Counted from the first letter of the stretch, positions 34,300-42,735 are shown. The stretch is DNA of 64,000 bases from CAITNM01 sp037138055 (GCA_037138055.1 JBAXJB010000002.1:20895-84894), one strand, 5' to 3'. The notes: a model not told the origin generated them from the letters alone. Numbers and translations: made by a program.

Positions 34300-34372
34300 A
34301 TTTGAAATATATATATTGTAATATTATTTATTAGCTGCTATATGAGTAATATTACTTCAAATTAGATTTATT

Positions 34373-35602
34373 ATGAATTTTAAAAACTACCTTTTTCTAG
34401 TTTTTTGCTTTTTTAAATTAGAATGTGCCGCAACTTCTTCTGATGAAGCTCCAATGACTCTTCAAGAATTAGAGTATACCAAGGTCTTTTTATTTAAAAA
34501 ACTCCCTCCCGCTGCACAACAAGAAGTCGATGATATTTGCTCTGAATGTGTGCGTGTTTTCGAAGGAATCAAAAATAGTGTTGCACTGCAAGATTTACAT
34601 GATTCACTAGGGTGGCTTGGGATAAGGTTATCTAACATAATGGAGAATGACCCCACTTTCAACGATCTAATTGCTCGTTTTAAAAAACCAGTTAGAAATG
34701 GAAATGATTTATTTGAATTATTAAAGGCTACTTTAATTAAATCAAATCCTAATGCATCTGGAATTAGGATTGGACACCCGAATAGCACTGGAGATGTGGA
34801 TTTAACACTTAGCTATGCAAGAGATACTATTAACGAAATCATCCCTGACTATGTATATAGGTTTTTAAAAAGCAATGAAGGAGATTGGGATTTGGAAATG
34901 ACGCTTGATATACAGATTAACTTTGCTAGAAATAAATTAGCAAGCGCCCAAAAATCCAAGAAAAAAGCAAGAATGGGTAAAGTAGAAATGGCAGTGAAAG
35001 GCCCGGTTGCAAGTGACGTAGTGTGCGAAAGCTTAGCTTTCTCAGCTAGTGTTTCCGCTTCAAGCGAAAGCTTGGTGTGCGAACGACCAGTGTGTTCAAG
35101 TGCTTCTATTGTGGGTGGGGGAGAAGAAAAGACAGTCGCAGAAGAAACTGACAACGCCTATTCTTTATCTGCCCTAAAATCTATAGAAGGTGCAGAAACC
35201 CCAGAAACTATGATCTCTGATTCTGAAGAAATGACTGTTACCATCACCTTATCGCCTTATCACGAACAGCTTCGTGCTCTGCAAAAAACATCATTTTTCT
35301 CGAACTGGCTTAATAAAAGTGATGTCGCATCAATTAGTGCAATATTTAATACAGCTGGTGAATTAGTAGCATCTAGGGACGTTGCTGGTCTTCTTGAAAG
35401 ATTAGTAAAAAAGCAGAAAGATCAAGGAATGAAAGCCCAGTACAGACAAAAAGGTAGTCATGCCCTTGCGGTATTGACGTCCTCTTCCGGTGAAAAAATT
35501 ATATTTCCTTTTGCAAATCATTCAGGATCTGATTTAGATAGAAATTCTCGTGATCTTGTAAAATCTGGATTTGAAAAACTATTTTGCCTTTCTCGGTCTT
35601 AG
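34373..35602 (+). CDS. Orphan secreted protein with a HicA-like C-terminal domain
   Basis: The 409-residue product has a signal peptide (YLFLVFCFFKLECAA), a helical region to about residue 190 and a Ser/Val/Cys/Glu-rich linker (about 210-280). The last 70 residues hold LLERLVKKQKD and YRQKGSHALAVLTSSSGEKI with F/H at IFPFANHSGSDLDRN. The RQKGSH strand, a later histidine preceded by a hydrophobic strand, and the closing RDLVKSGF resemble the dsRNA-binding-like fold of HicA toxins, where the G-S-H histidine is catalytic. HicA is normally cytoplasmic, 60-80 residues, and paired with HicB; neither holds here. Domain call is from pattern recognition only. Confidence 0.6.
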   Translation: MNFKNYLFLVFCFFKLECAATSSDEAPMTLQELEYTKVFLFKKLPPAAQQEVDDICSECVRVFEGIKNSVALQDLHDSLGWLGIRLSNIMENDPTFNDLIARFKKPVRNGNDLFELLKATLIKSNPNASGIRIGHPNSTGDVDLTLSYARDTINEIIPDYVYRFLKSNEGDWDLEMTLDIQINFARNKLASAQKSKKKARMGKVEMAVKGPVASDVVCESLAFSASVSASSESLVCERPVCSSASIVGGGEEKTVAEETDNAYSLSALKSIEGAETPETMISDSEEMTVTITLSPYHEQLRALQKTSFFSNWLNKSDVASISAIFNTAGELVASRDVAGLLERLVKKQKDQGMKAQYRQKGSHALAVLTSSSGEKIIFPFANHSGSDLDRNSRDLVKSGFEKLFCLSRS

Positions 35603-35641
35603 TCTTGAATATTTTGTCAATTTTAAGTACCTTAACACAGT

Positions 35642-35718
35642 GCGTCCTTAGCTCAGCTGGATAGAGCGGCGGCCTTCTAAGCCGTAGGTCAGAGGTTCGA
35701 ATCCTCTAGGACGCGCCA
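35642..35718 (+). tRNA. tRNA-Arg (TCT)
   Basis: A 77-nt cloverleaf: acceptor GCGTCCT / AGGACGC, D-arm AGCTCAGCTGGATAGAGC, anticodon loop CTTCTAA with anticodon TCT, T-arm GAGGTTCGAATCCTC, discriminator G, encoded CCA at 35716-35718. Confidence 0.96.
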
Positions 35719-35750
35719 ATTCTATGGTATCACCTTTGACAAGAGGCCTC

Positions 35751-36482
35751 ATGAAGACCCTGGTTGTAATCCCAGCCCGCTTAGAATCCACCCGCTTACC
35801 ACAAAAAGCTTTGGCAGACATTTGCGGCAAACCGATGATTGAATGGGTTTTAAACCAAGCAAAACAAAGCGCTGTTGGTGACGTTGTTGTGGCAACCTGC
35901 GGACCTGAAATAGCTAACGTTGTTGAAAAAGCCGGTGGTCGTGCGATTATAACCGACCCTGCCCTGCCTTCTGGTACTGATAGAGTATGGGCAGCGTACG
36001 TTGCCATGGGTAAACCCGCTGTTGATGTAATTATTGGCCTGCAAGGTGATTTGCCACTATTAAACCCAAATTTGCTTCGAGAACTTTTAAAGCCTATCCA
36101 AAATTTGGATGTTGATATGGTAACTCTTGGGACTCCCATTACAGACTCTGAAGAAATCACAAATCCAAATGTGGTTAAAATTGTCATGGACCAACCCAAA
36201 AATAACATTGCCAGAGCAATCTATTTTTCACGTGCTGCAGTCCCTGTTAATGCTTTGGTTTACTACCACCACATTGGTATTTACGCATATCGCCCTAAAG
36301 TACTAGAGGCTTACGTTAATTACCCCCCATGTTATTTAGAACAAACTGAACGCTTAGAACAGCTACGCTTTTTACAACACGGCTTTCGCGTTGATGTGGC
36401 TGTGGTTGATTCAACACCTGTGTCTGTTGATACATTATCAGACCTACACCGAGTTCGTGCAGCTGCGCCCAACCATCAATAA
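35751..36482 (+). CDS. kdsB: 3-deoxy-manno-octulosonate cytidylyltransferase
   Basis: From ATG 35751 the product is 243 residues; the upstream in-frame start at 35724 overlaps the tRNA flank and is not conserved. Motifs are VVIPARLESTRLPQKALADI (start), QGDLPLLNP, and HHIGIYAYRPKVLEAYV with LEQTERLEQLRFL near the end. It activates KDO as CMP-KDO for lipopolysaccharide core synthesis. The ribosome site is AGAGG. The next two genes (a 44-residue peptide and ccmC) follow closely. Confidence 0.96.
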   Translation: MKTLVVIPARLESTRLPQKALADICGKPMIEWVLNQAKQSAVGDVVVATCGPEIANVVEKAGGRAIITDPALPSGTDRVWAAYVAMGKPAVDVIIGLQGDLPLLNPNLLRELLKPIQNLDVDMVTLGTPITDSEEITNPNVVKIVMDQPKNNIARAIYFSRAAVPVNALVYYHHIGIYAYRPKVLEAYVNYPPCYLEQTERLEQLRFLQHGFRVDVAVVDSTPVSVDTLSDLHRVRAAAPNHQ

Positions 36483-36493
36483 GGATTTATCTC

Positions 36494-36628
36494 ATGAAAA
36501 ATACAATTGTTTTAGTGTTTACCCTGGCCTTAATTGGATTTGGTATATTTCTTGGGGTTGGCATTCGCACCAAGTCAAACATTATAGAAAAGCCAATCAC
36601 CCTTTCTATGACGGAAAAACAATCATAG
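36494..36628 (+). CDS. 44-residue single-pass membrane peptide
   Basis: ATG 36494 has AAGGA 8 nt upstream, overlapping the kdsB stop. The peptide begins MKNTIVLVFTLALIGFGIFL, one membrane helix, followed by a basic and polar tail. It ends 2 nt before ccmC. No family is recognised; it could be a genuine small membrane protein or the remnant of a longer gene. Confidence 0.5.
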   Translation: MKNTIVLVFTLALIGFGIFLGVGIRTKSNIIEKPITLSMTEKQS

Positions 36629-36630
36629 AA

Positions 36631-37320
36631 ATGATTGCCCTAAATCCCTCTCAATTAAAACGCTTGTTTAACACCATTAAACCAATATCATTGTGGTTTT
36701 TTTTAATTTCAGCGCCCATTGCCTTGTTTTATGCCCTATACATTTCACCACCAGATTATCTGCATGGTGACTTGGTCCGTATTTTGTACATCCATGTTCC
36801 AGCAGCTTGGCTTGCGGTTGGAATATATACAGTTATGGGGCTCTGTAGTTTTGCAAGCTTAGTACTTCGATCATCCTTTTACAGTTTATGCGCCCAAAGC
36901 CTAGCATTGCCAGGATGCGTTTTGACAGTTATCTGCATGCTAACTGGCGCCATATGGGGTAAACCTGCTTGGGGCACGTGGTGGGTCTGGGATGCTAGGT
37001 TAACATCGGTTGTTGTGCTGTTTTTTCTTTATGTAGGCTATATCAACTTTTGCGATGGTGCTTTGAACAAGGCCGCAAGTGTTTTGAATGTTGTGGGGCT
37101 TATTAATGTTCCTATTATCAAATGGTCTGTTGATTGGTGGTTTACCCTGCACCAACCATCCTCCTTCTTTTTAACGAAGAAACCAGCCATTGCTACTGAA
37201 ATGCTTGTGCCATTACTGCTAATGACCGTTGTGTTTGCTAGTTGGGCCGCAGCGGTATTTACAAGACGGTTTTTTACAAACATGGAAGAATTCCAACGGA
37301 GGCATAGTGGAATTTTGTAA
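36631..37320 (+). CDS. ccmC: Heme exporter protein CcmC
   Basis: From ATG 36631 the product is 229 residues; the longer in-frame start at 36391 lies inside kdsB and is rejected. It has six hydrophobic segments and the tryptophan-rich heme motif WGKPAWGTWWVWDARLTS, with histidines in YIHVPAAW and VDWWFTLHQPSS. CcmC passes heme to CcmE in cytochrome c maturation. The end overlaps ccmD by 14 nt, so the operon runs ccmC-ccmD, then is interrupted by the transposon before ccmE. Confidence 0.95.
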   Translation: MIALNPSQLKRLFNTIKPISLWFFLISAPIALFYALYISPPDYLHGDLVRILYIHVPAAWLAVGIYTVMGLCSFASLVLRSSFYSLCAQSLALPGCVLTVICMLTGAIWGKPAWGTWWVWDARLTSVVVLFFLYVGYINFCDGALNKAASVLNVVGLINVPIIKWSVDWWFTLHQPSSFFLTKKPAIATEMLVPLLLMTVVFASWAAAVFTRRFFTNMEEFQRRHSGIL

Positions 37321-37417
37321 TCCTTTTGTCGCACTTGCTTATGGGCTAACTTTTACCTTATTAGTGGGCATTCTCTATAGCTTGGGGTATCAGGCACATT
37401 GGTGCAAACTTTCCTAG
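37307..37417 (+). CDS. ccmD: CcmD-like small heme exporter subunit, altered by transposon insertion
   Basis: GTG 37307 has a strong CGGAGG ribosome site and the frame gives a 36-residue single-pass peptide beginning MEFCNPFVALAYGLTFTLLV. The Tn3-family element starts at 37384, inside this gene, so the last eleven codons (LGYQAHWCKLS) come from the transposon end. Removing the element and one target duplication restores an ancestral end YSFCRTKEK whose stop TGA overlaps the ATG of ccmE. CcmD recruits and releases the CcmABC/CcmE complex. The membrane helix is intact, so the protein may still work. Confidence 0.85.
   Translation: MEFCNPFVALAYGLTFTLLVGILYSLGYQAHWCKLS
37379..37383. repeat. Target site duplication, left copy (AGCTT)
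   Basis: The five bases before the left inverted repeat match the five after the right one (42713-42717), as expected for Tn3-family insertion. Confidence 0.9.
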
Positions 37418-37421
37418 TTGG
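37384..37421 (+). repeat. Left 38-bp terminal inverted repeat
   Basis: Begins GGGG, as in most Tn3-family ends, and matches the reverse complement of 42675-42712 at 33 of 38 positions, with the first 21 identical. It also encodes the present end of ccmD. Confidence 0.93.
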
Positions 37422-37586
37422 TATTGTACGTATAATTCAGGTTTTTAGTCTTCCTGCAGAACTCCTTGTAAATCTAGGTTTTTAGAGGTTAGTAATCTTA
37501 TTTAAGCAGTCTATTTCATTTCAGCTAAATTTTCCAAACTTATCAAAACCTATCAATTTTTCTAATGTTTTCATCTTGCTTTGGCA

Positions 37587-37662
37587 AATTATACGTACAT
37601 ATATGACGTACAAATCATATTGTACGTACTACAAGCTGAGAATTATGTGTATTGTACGTATG
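37587..37662. other. Putative internal recombination/resolution site of the transposon
   Basis: An imperfect inverted repeat (AATTATACGTAC and GACGTACAAAT around ATATAT, 37587-37614) is followed by two direct copies of TATTGTACGTA (37618-37628 and 37650-37660); another TATTGTACGTA lies next to the left end (37422-37432). An inverted core plus direct accessory repeats upstream of the recombinase gene is how the Tn4430 TnpI site is organised. The rest of 37422-37757 is AT-rich and shows no gene; it probably also carries the promoter of the recombinase operon. GGGGTAATTATACGCATAAT (37683-37702) has a near copy at 42652-42671 by the right end. Confidence 0.6.
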
Positions 37663-37757
37663 AAATAGGTTGTGTAACATAGGGGGTAATTATACGCATA
37701 ATACAAACATGATTTTCTAACTGTTGATTTTGGTTGTTAGATGTAAAAGGTAATTTG

Positions 37758-38684
37758 ATGAATCAAAACAAAAACTCGCTTACAGAATTTGAAAAAAGTC
37801 TTATCAGGCAAGATATGGCCGATCATACGATTCAAGGTTACCTTTATGATCTGCATACATTTAAAGTTTGGGTGAAAGATTTTTACCAAACAGAAATTGA
37901 TTTATCTCAGGTTACATCAAGCGATATACGAGCTTATAGAGACTATCTCATTAAAATCAAACGCTATAAAGTTGCCTCAACTAACCGTAGCATCCAAGCT
38001 ATTAAACGATTTTATGCATGGCTTTCGCTATCAACAAATAGCAAGGAAGAACACGCGGCTAAAAATATCCGATTTATGCGTAGAAATAAACAAACAAAGC
38101 CAACTGTTTTAACAAATAAAGAAGTAAATGACCTCTTGCGTGTAGCAGGGAAGTCGCCTCATGGTCTTGCAAAGCGTAATTACGCTCTTGTTCAATTGTT
38201 TTTGCAATCAGGAATACGTGTTGGGGAAGTTGTTCAATTACAAATACGTGATTTGTTGATTCAAGAGAGATCTGGCCATCTAAAAGTTGTTGATGGTAAA
38301 GGTCATAAATCCCGTGTTATACCCTTAAATGCAGCTGTTCGTCGCGCGTTAAATAGTTATTTGAATACACGAGATAACCTTAAGCCAGAAGATCATTTGA
38401 TTTTTAGTAAACGCGGGAGCCCTCAAACAATCCGTGGACTTCAGAAAATAATACAAGCACTCGTACAACGTGCCAATATAACGCGTATTGCTGCTTCTGC
38501 ACACACGCTGAGGCATACATTTGCTATGAATTATTTAAAAGCTAACCCTTCTGCTCTAGTTGCACTTTCTACCCTTTTAGGGCATGACTCTCTTGATACA
38601 ACCGCCATCTATACTCAATCTTCTATGGAGGATTTAAGTGATTCTATAGAGCGTAGTGACCTTAACTTTATGGAGGAAGAATGA
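37758..38684 (+). CDS. Tyrosine recombinase of the transposon (TnpI-like)
   Basis: From ATG 37758 the product is 308 residues. It has an N-terminal SAM-like DNA-binding domain (about 15-95) and a C-terminal catalytic domain with the arginine in SGIRVGEVVQL, lysine in VDGKGHKSRVIPL, HTLRHTFAMNYL (H-x-x-R), GHDSLDTTAIYTQ giving the final histidine and tyrosine nucleophile. It resembles XerC/D and would resolve cointegrates formed by the transposase. Its stop overlaps the tnpA start as ATGA. An in-frame TTG lies 24 nt upstream. Confidence 0.92.
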   Translation: MNQNKNSLTEFEKSLIRQDMADHTIQGYLYDLHTFKVWVKDFYQTEIDLSQVTSSDIRAYRDYLIKIKRYKVASTNRSIQAIKRFYAWLSLSTNSKEEHAAKNIRFMRRNKQTKPTVLTNKEVNDLLRVAGKSPHGLAKRNYALVQLFLQSGIRVGEVVQLQIRDLLIQERSGHLKVVDGKGHKSRVIPLNAAVRRALNSYLNTRDNLKPEDHLIFSKRGSPQTIRGLQKIIQALVQRANITRIAASAHTLRHTFAMNYLKANPSALVALSTLLGHDSLDTTAIYTQSSMEDLSDSIERSDLNFMEEE

Positions 38685-41557
38685 AGGTTGCTGTCATAAC
38701 GGAAGACCAGCTTGCTAAAGATTGGACTCTGTCAGAAAAAGACATACAATTTGTGCTATCAAGTGCGCGTACGGAAATTCATCAGATCCGTTGCGCAATT
38801 TATTTTTGTATTTTACGCAAGACAGGACGCTTTGCGACTGAGCGCTTCGAACTTAGTTTAAAAGCTATAAATTATTTAGCAGATCAATTGATGCAAGAGT
38901 CCTTACTTCAAATTCCAAACCTTGACTATTCAAAGGCTGATTATGTGCGCTTTGTAAAAATTCAAGAATACTTAAATTATAAGGATTTTGGAGACGTTGA
39001 AAAACAAAATTTAAATGACTGGTGCTTACAGCAAACACAATATTACCCACTAAATAATCAAGAACTTGTGGTCAAAGCAAAAGAGTATTTGCTTTCTAAA
39101 AGGATTCTGCTCCCATCCCCATCTAGTCTTGGGCGATTTATTGCAAAAGCCGTAAAAAATTCTCATTTTGGTTTGTTTGAGCAAATTGTCAATTGTTATC
39201 CCAATCATGAGCTCTCTCAACTAGACAATTTACTCACAAGTTCAGATAATTCTGTGTACACAGAATTAATGGCCTTTAAGAGACCTCCGCCAGAACCTAG
39301 TGCAACAGTCATCAATAAATTTCTTTCTTATTTTGAAATCTTAGAGAAGCTTAAAATACCTGAATGTGATTTATCTAAGATAAGTCCTAAAGTGATTGAA
39401 ACGATATCTCAACAAGCTAAAAATCAATCTTCATGGGGTATAAGGCGCATTAAGCCGGATCAAAAGCGGTATGCAATTTTGATTTGTTTTTTAGCTGAAA
39501 GCACAAAAACAATCCTTGACACAATTATTGATATGCATAGCCTTTTACTTGGCGATATAGAAAGAAAATCAAAAAACGAATTTAAGCTTCAAAGAATTAC
39601 AATGATTGGAAATGCCAAAACCAGTCGAGAAAAAACCCTTGAATTTACAAAAAAAGCTCTTTCTTGTGAGTCACCCGAAACTATGACGCTGGCTGATTTT
39701 TTAGTTACATTTAATCGCGATGAATTACATAATGCCGTTAAAACAGCTGAAGAATACGAAGAATTTGAAGAGCGAGGCATTGTAAGAAATATGACGAAGC
39801 GATTTTCTTATATGCGTAAATATTCTAAGAAGATGTTGAAGTTAAATTTTGAAGCAGCTACTGGTAATAAGCCCTTAATGGAAGCCATTAATATTCTACG
39901 GAACCATCATGAAAATGGTGAGAAAAATTTTCCAACAGACCCCCCTATTAGTTTTTTGCCAAAGGCATGGCGTGATAATTTGTATGATGACCAGGGCAAA
40001 TTTCAAATTAAGTACTTCGAAATGGGCGTTTATTACGCCATGCGGCAAAATTTGAATAAGGGGGACCTATATCTCACGGATAGTCGTCACCATCGCTACT
40101 TTTGGGATAACATTTACAATCCTGTAGATTGGCAAGACCAAAGAGAAGAATCTTATAGTGATCTGGATCTGCCGACAGAGTTTGATCAAGTGCAGGTTAA
40201 GCTCACAAAAGAATTAGAAGAAAATGTTAAGAGGGTCCACGATAATTTAGAAAAGGATGGCTTTGCAACAATTATTGAAGGCAAACTAAAGCTTTGCAGA
40301 GAAGATGCTTTGGAAATACCGCCTGAGGTCAAACATCTTAGACGCCAAATTGAATCTGCAATGCCCACCATAAGAATAGAAAAATTACTAGCAGAGGTTG
40401 ATAAAATTACTAATTTCTCGGCGGCTTTTTTACCTAATCAGAAAGAGAGACCTCTTCCAAAAAAACCACTCTATGCCGCTATCACAGCCCAAGCTACTAA
40501 TATTGGTATTTACGCTATGGGTCAAAGCAACCAAGGCATTACTGCTGAAACTATTAATGGGTTTTCAGAGCGCTATATTACAGAAGAAAACATCCAAAAC
40601 GGTAATGCCATCTTAATCAAGCACACCCAAGCATATCCACTTACTCAAGTATATGGTGGGGGTAATTATTCCAGCTCTGATGGGCAACGTTTTGGTATTC
40701 AAAGTAGTACGCCCTTATCAGCATACTATCCAAGATACTACGGATTTTATGACAAAGCTATTTCCATTTATACCCATGTTTCTGACCAATATAGCGTCTT
40801 TCATACCAGTGTTATTTCGTGTGCAGTACGAGAAGCTACATATGTTTTGGATGGATTACTATTAAATAAAACAGTTTTAAATCCAGAGTTTCATTGCACC
40901 GATAGTCATGGCTATACAGATCATCTATTTGCTTTATGCTACTTGTTAGGTTATAGCTTCCAACCTCGACTGAGTGGATTGCCACATCATGTTCTTTATA
41001 AGATGGATAAAAATAATCAATATGGAAAGATTGACTGCCTTTTTAATGGCAGTGCTAATCTTGAAATCGCAAAAGAGCAATGGGATATTATCGTACGTGT
41101 AGCCGCTTCACTTCGAAATAGCATAGCTCCAGCCCATGTTATTATCCAACGATTAGCTGGTAGAGGTGATAAAGTTGCTAAAGCCTTACAGGCACTTGGT
41201 CGTGTGGTTAAAACCATCTATATTTTGCGCTATATTTCTGATCCTGGGTTAAGGCGCAAAGTGCACTTGCAATTGAATAGAGGAGAATCAAGACATTCTC
41301 TTGCTAAGACTATATTTTTTGACAATCGGGGCGTTTTTAAAACAAGTGATTATGAAGAAATTATGAACAAAGCAAGTTGTTTGAGTTTTGTATCAAACGC
41401 TGTTTTGGTCTGGAAAACCCATCAAACTCAACAAATTTTAGACCGACTGCGACGAGAAGGATATAAAGTTGATGATGCATTATTGGCCAAAATATCACTG
41501 TTATCATCTAAGAACATAATTTTTCATGGCACCTATAATTTTGAAGAAATCAGCTAA
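38681..41557 (+). CDS. tnpA: Tn3-family DDE transposase TnpA
   Basis: The 958-residue product is of normal Tn3 length (about 960-1,000). Catalytic residues are visible: D667 in SSSDGQRF, D741 in CTDSHGYTDHLF, and E869 in LNRGESRHSLA; the surrounding GGGNYSSSDGQRFG and FQPRLSGLP are classical. It cuts the GGGG ends and joins them to a target by replicative transposition. The N-terminal 300 residues, which bind the inverted repeats, are complete. There are no frameshifts, so activity is plausible. It is coupled to the recombinase upstream, and the passenger gene starts 16 nt downstream. Confidence 0.97.
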   Translation: MKVAVITEDQLAKDWTLSEKDIQFVLSSARTEIHQIRCAIYFCILRKTGRFATERFELSLKAINYLADQLMQESLLQIPNLDYSKADYVRFVKIQEYLNYKDFGDVEKQNLNDWCLQQTQYYPLNNQELVVKAKEYLLSKRILLPSPSSLGRFIAKAVKNSHFGLFEQIVNCYPNHELSQLDNLLTSSDNSVYTELMAFKRPPPEPSATVINKFLSYFEILEKLKIPECDLSKISPKVIETISQQAKNQSSWGIRRIKPDQKRYAILICFLAESTKTILDTIIDMHSLLLGDIERKSKNEFKLQRITMIGNAKTSREKTLEFTKKALSCESPETMTLADFLVTFNRDELHNAVKTAEEYEEFEERGIVRNMTKRFSYMRKYSKKMLKLNFEAATGNKPLMEAINILRNHHENGEKNFPTDPPISFLPKAWRDNLYDDQGKFQIKYFEMGVYYAMRQNLNKGDLYLTDSRHHRYFWDNIYNPVDWQDQREESYSDLDLPTEFDQVQVKLTKELEENVKRVHDNLEKDGFATIIEGKLKLCREDALEIPPEVKHLRRQIESAMPTIRIEKLLAEVDKITNFSAAFLPNQKERPLPKKPLYAAITAQATNIGIYAMGQSNQGITAETINGFSERYITEENIQNGNAILIKHTQAYPLTQVYGGGNYSSSDGQRFGIQSSTPLSAYYPRYYGFYDKAISIYTHVSDQYSVFHTSVISCAVREATYVLDGLLLNKTVLNPEFHCTDSHGYTDHLFALCYLLGYSFQPRLSGLPHHVLYKMDKNNQYGKIDCLFNGSANLEIAKEQWDIIVRVAASLRNSIAPAHVIIQRLAGRGDKVAKALQALGRVVKTIYILRYISDPGLRRKVHLQLNRGESRHSLAKTIFFDNRGVFKTSDYEEIMNKASCLSFVSNAVLVWKTHQTQQILDRLRREGYKVDDALLAKISLLSSKNIIFHGTYNFEEIS

Positions 41558-41573
41558 TTTGAAGGAAAAAAAT

Positions 41574-42623
41574 ATGAAGACACCTGTAATAAATCAAGAA
41601 TACAATTTGTTTTTATCGAATCTAAAAAAACGTGTTTCTCTATCACGTCATAAGGCCGTTCTTAGCGTAAACAAAGAACTAATCCTACTTTACCATCATA
41701 TTGGTACTGTCATTTTGAATTCTCAAACGAACCATGGCTGGGGCGCCAAAATCATTGATCAGCTTTCGCGAGATTTACGATCAGAATTTCCTGAGATGAA
41801 GGGATTTAGCCCTCAGAACTTAAAATATATGAGACGATTTGCCGAGGAATACAGCTTTGATGAAATTGGTCAACAGGCTATTGACCAATTGCCTTGGGGA
41901 CATATCATAACCTTGATATATGACATTGCAAATAAAACGGAAAGAACATTTTATATTAATGGTACTATTCAAAATGGTTGGTCGAGGAATATATTATCAA
42001 TGCAGATTGAAACAGATTTGTTCAAAAGACAGGGCAAATCAATTACAAACTTTCAAAGTCAATTATCGTCCCCTCATTCTGATTTGGCACAGGCAACCTT
42101 GAAAAACCCCTATCTATTTGATTTTTTAAGCTTAGGAGATGATGCTCATGAGAGAGAAGTCGAAAAAGGGCTTGTTAGCCATATTGAAAAATTCCTTCTT
42201 GAACTTGGGGAAGGCTTTGCTTTTCTAGGGCGCCAGTACCATCTACAGGTTGAAGATCAGGATTTCTATATTGATTTGTTATTTTACCATATTAAATTAC
42301 GCTCTTTTGTTGTTATTGAGCTAAAATCTGGCAAATTTAAGCCTGAATATGCTGGTAAGCTGAATTTCTACCTTTCTGCAGTTGATGATTTGCTGCGTCA
42401 ACCTGGAGATAATCCTTCTATTGGCCTAATTTTATGTCGGTCTAAGGTTGGAGTTCTTGCAGAGTATGCACTTCGAGACATGTCCAAGCCTATTGGTCTT
42501 GCTGAGTATAAACTAACTGAAAATCTGCCAAACAACCTAAAAACGGCTTTACCAACCATTGAAGAGCTAGAAGCCGAGTTAACAAAAAACTTTGAAAATG
42601 AAGGGGAAAATGAAAAGTCATAG
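41574..42623 (+). CDS. DUF1016/YhcG family PD-(D/E)XK nuclease, transposon passenger
   Basis: From ATG 41574 (AAGGA upstream) the product is 349 residues. The N-terminal DUF1016 domain (NKELILLYHHIGTVILN, FPEMKGFSPQNLKYMRRFAE, LPWGHIITLI) is followed by a PD-(D/E)XK nuclease core with DFYIDLLFYHIKLRSFVVIE then LKSGKFKPEYAGKLNFYL. These proteins resemble nucleases tied to type I restriction systems and mobile elements, and have been linked to defence or competitive functions; the natural role is unclear. No partner (restriction or antitoxin gene) lies in the element. It is in an operon with the transposase. Confidence 0.9.
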   Translation: MKTPVINQEYNLFLSNLKKRVSLSRHKAVLSVNKELILLYHHIGTVILNSQTNHGWGAKIIDQLSRDLRSEFPEMKGFSPQNLKYMRRFAEEYSFDEIGQQAIDQLPWGHIITLIYDIANKTERTFYINGTIQNGWSRNILSMQIETDLFKRQGKSITNFQSQLSSPHSDLAQATLKNPYLFDFLSLGDDAHEREVEKGLVSHIEKFLLELGEGFAFLGRQYHLQVEDQDFYIDLLFYHIKLRSFVVIELKSGKFKPEYAGKLNFYLSAVDDLLRQPGDNPSIGLILCRSKVGVLAEYALRDMSKPIGLAEYKLTENLPNNLKTALPTIEELEAELTKNFENEGENEKS

Positions 42624-42674
42624 AAATATGAGTCAACAGTGCATTATCAAATGGGGTAATTGTGCGCATAATAT

Positions 42675-42712
42675 GCTACTAGGAAAATTCACACCAATGT
42701 GCCTGATACCCC
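42675..42712 (-). repeat. Right 38-bp terminal inverted repeat
   Basis: The reverse complement begins GGGGTATCAGGCACATTGGT and pairs with the left end at 37384-37421. AGCTT follows directly at 42713-42717. Confidence 0.93.
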
Positions 42713-42717
42713 AGCTT
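42713..42717. repeat. Target site duplication, right copy (AGCTT)
   Basis: Identical to 37379-37383; followed by TTGTAGAACC, the original end of ccmD. Confidence 0.9.
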
Positions 42718-42735
42718 TTGTAGAACCAAAGAAAA

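Larger units (their letters stand above)
37384..42712 (+). mobile_element. Complete Tn3-family transposon (5,329 bp) with tyrosine recombinase and YhcG-type passenger
   Basis: The element is bounded by 38-bp imperfect inverted repeats beginning GGGGTATCAGGCACATTGGT (5 mismatches) and a perfect 5-bp duplication AGCTT. It holds a tyrosine recombinase gene, a Tn3-type DDE transposase and a DUF1016/PD-(D/E)XK gene, in that order on one strand, with overlapping or closely spaced ends. This gene set parallels Tn4430-like elements, which use TnpI rather than a serine resolvase. The transposase has all three catalytic residues, so it may be active. The perfect duplication implies recent insertion. 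It interrupts ccmD. Confidence 0.95.

Noticed and set aside
36391..36630. 80-codon extension of ccmC upstream
   Set aside because: It runs through the end of kdsB and the small membrane gene; CcmC starts at MIALNPSQLKRL and the family has no such extension.
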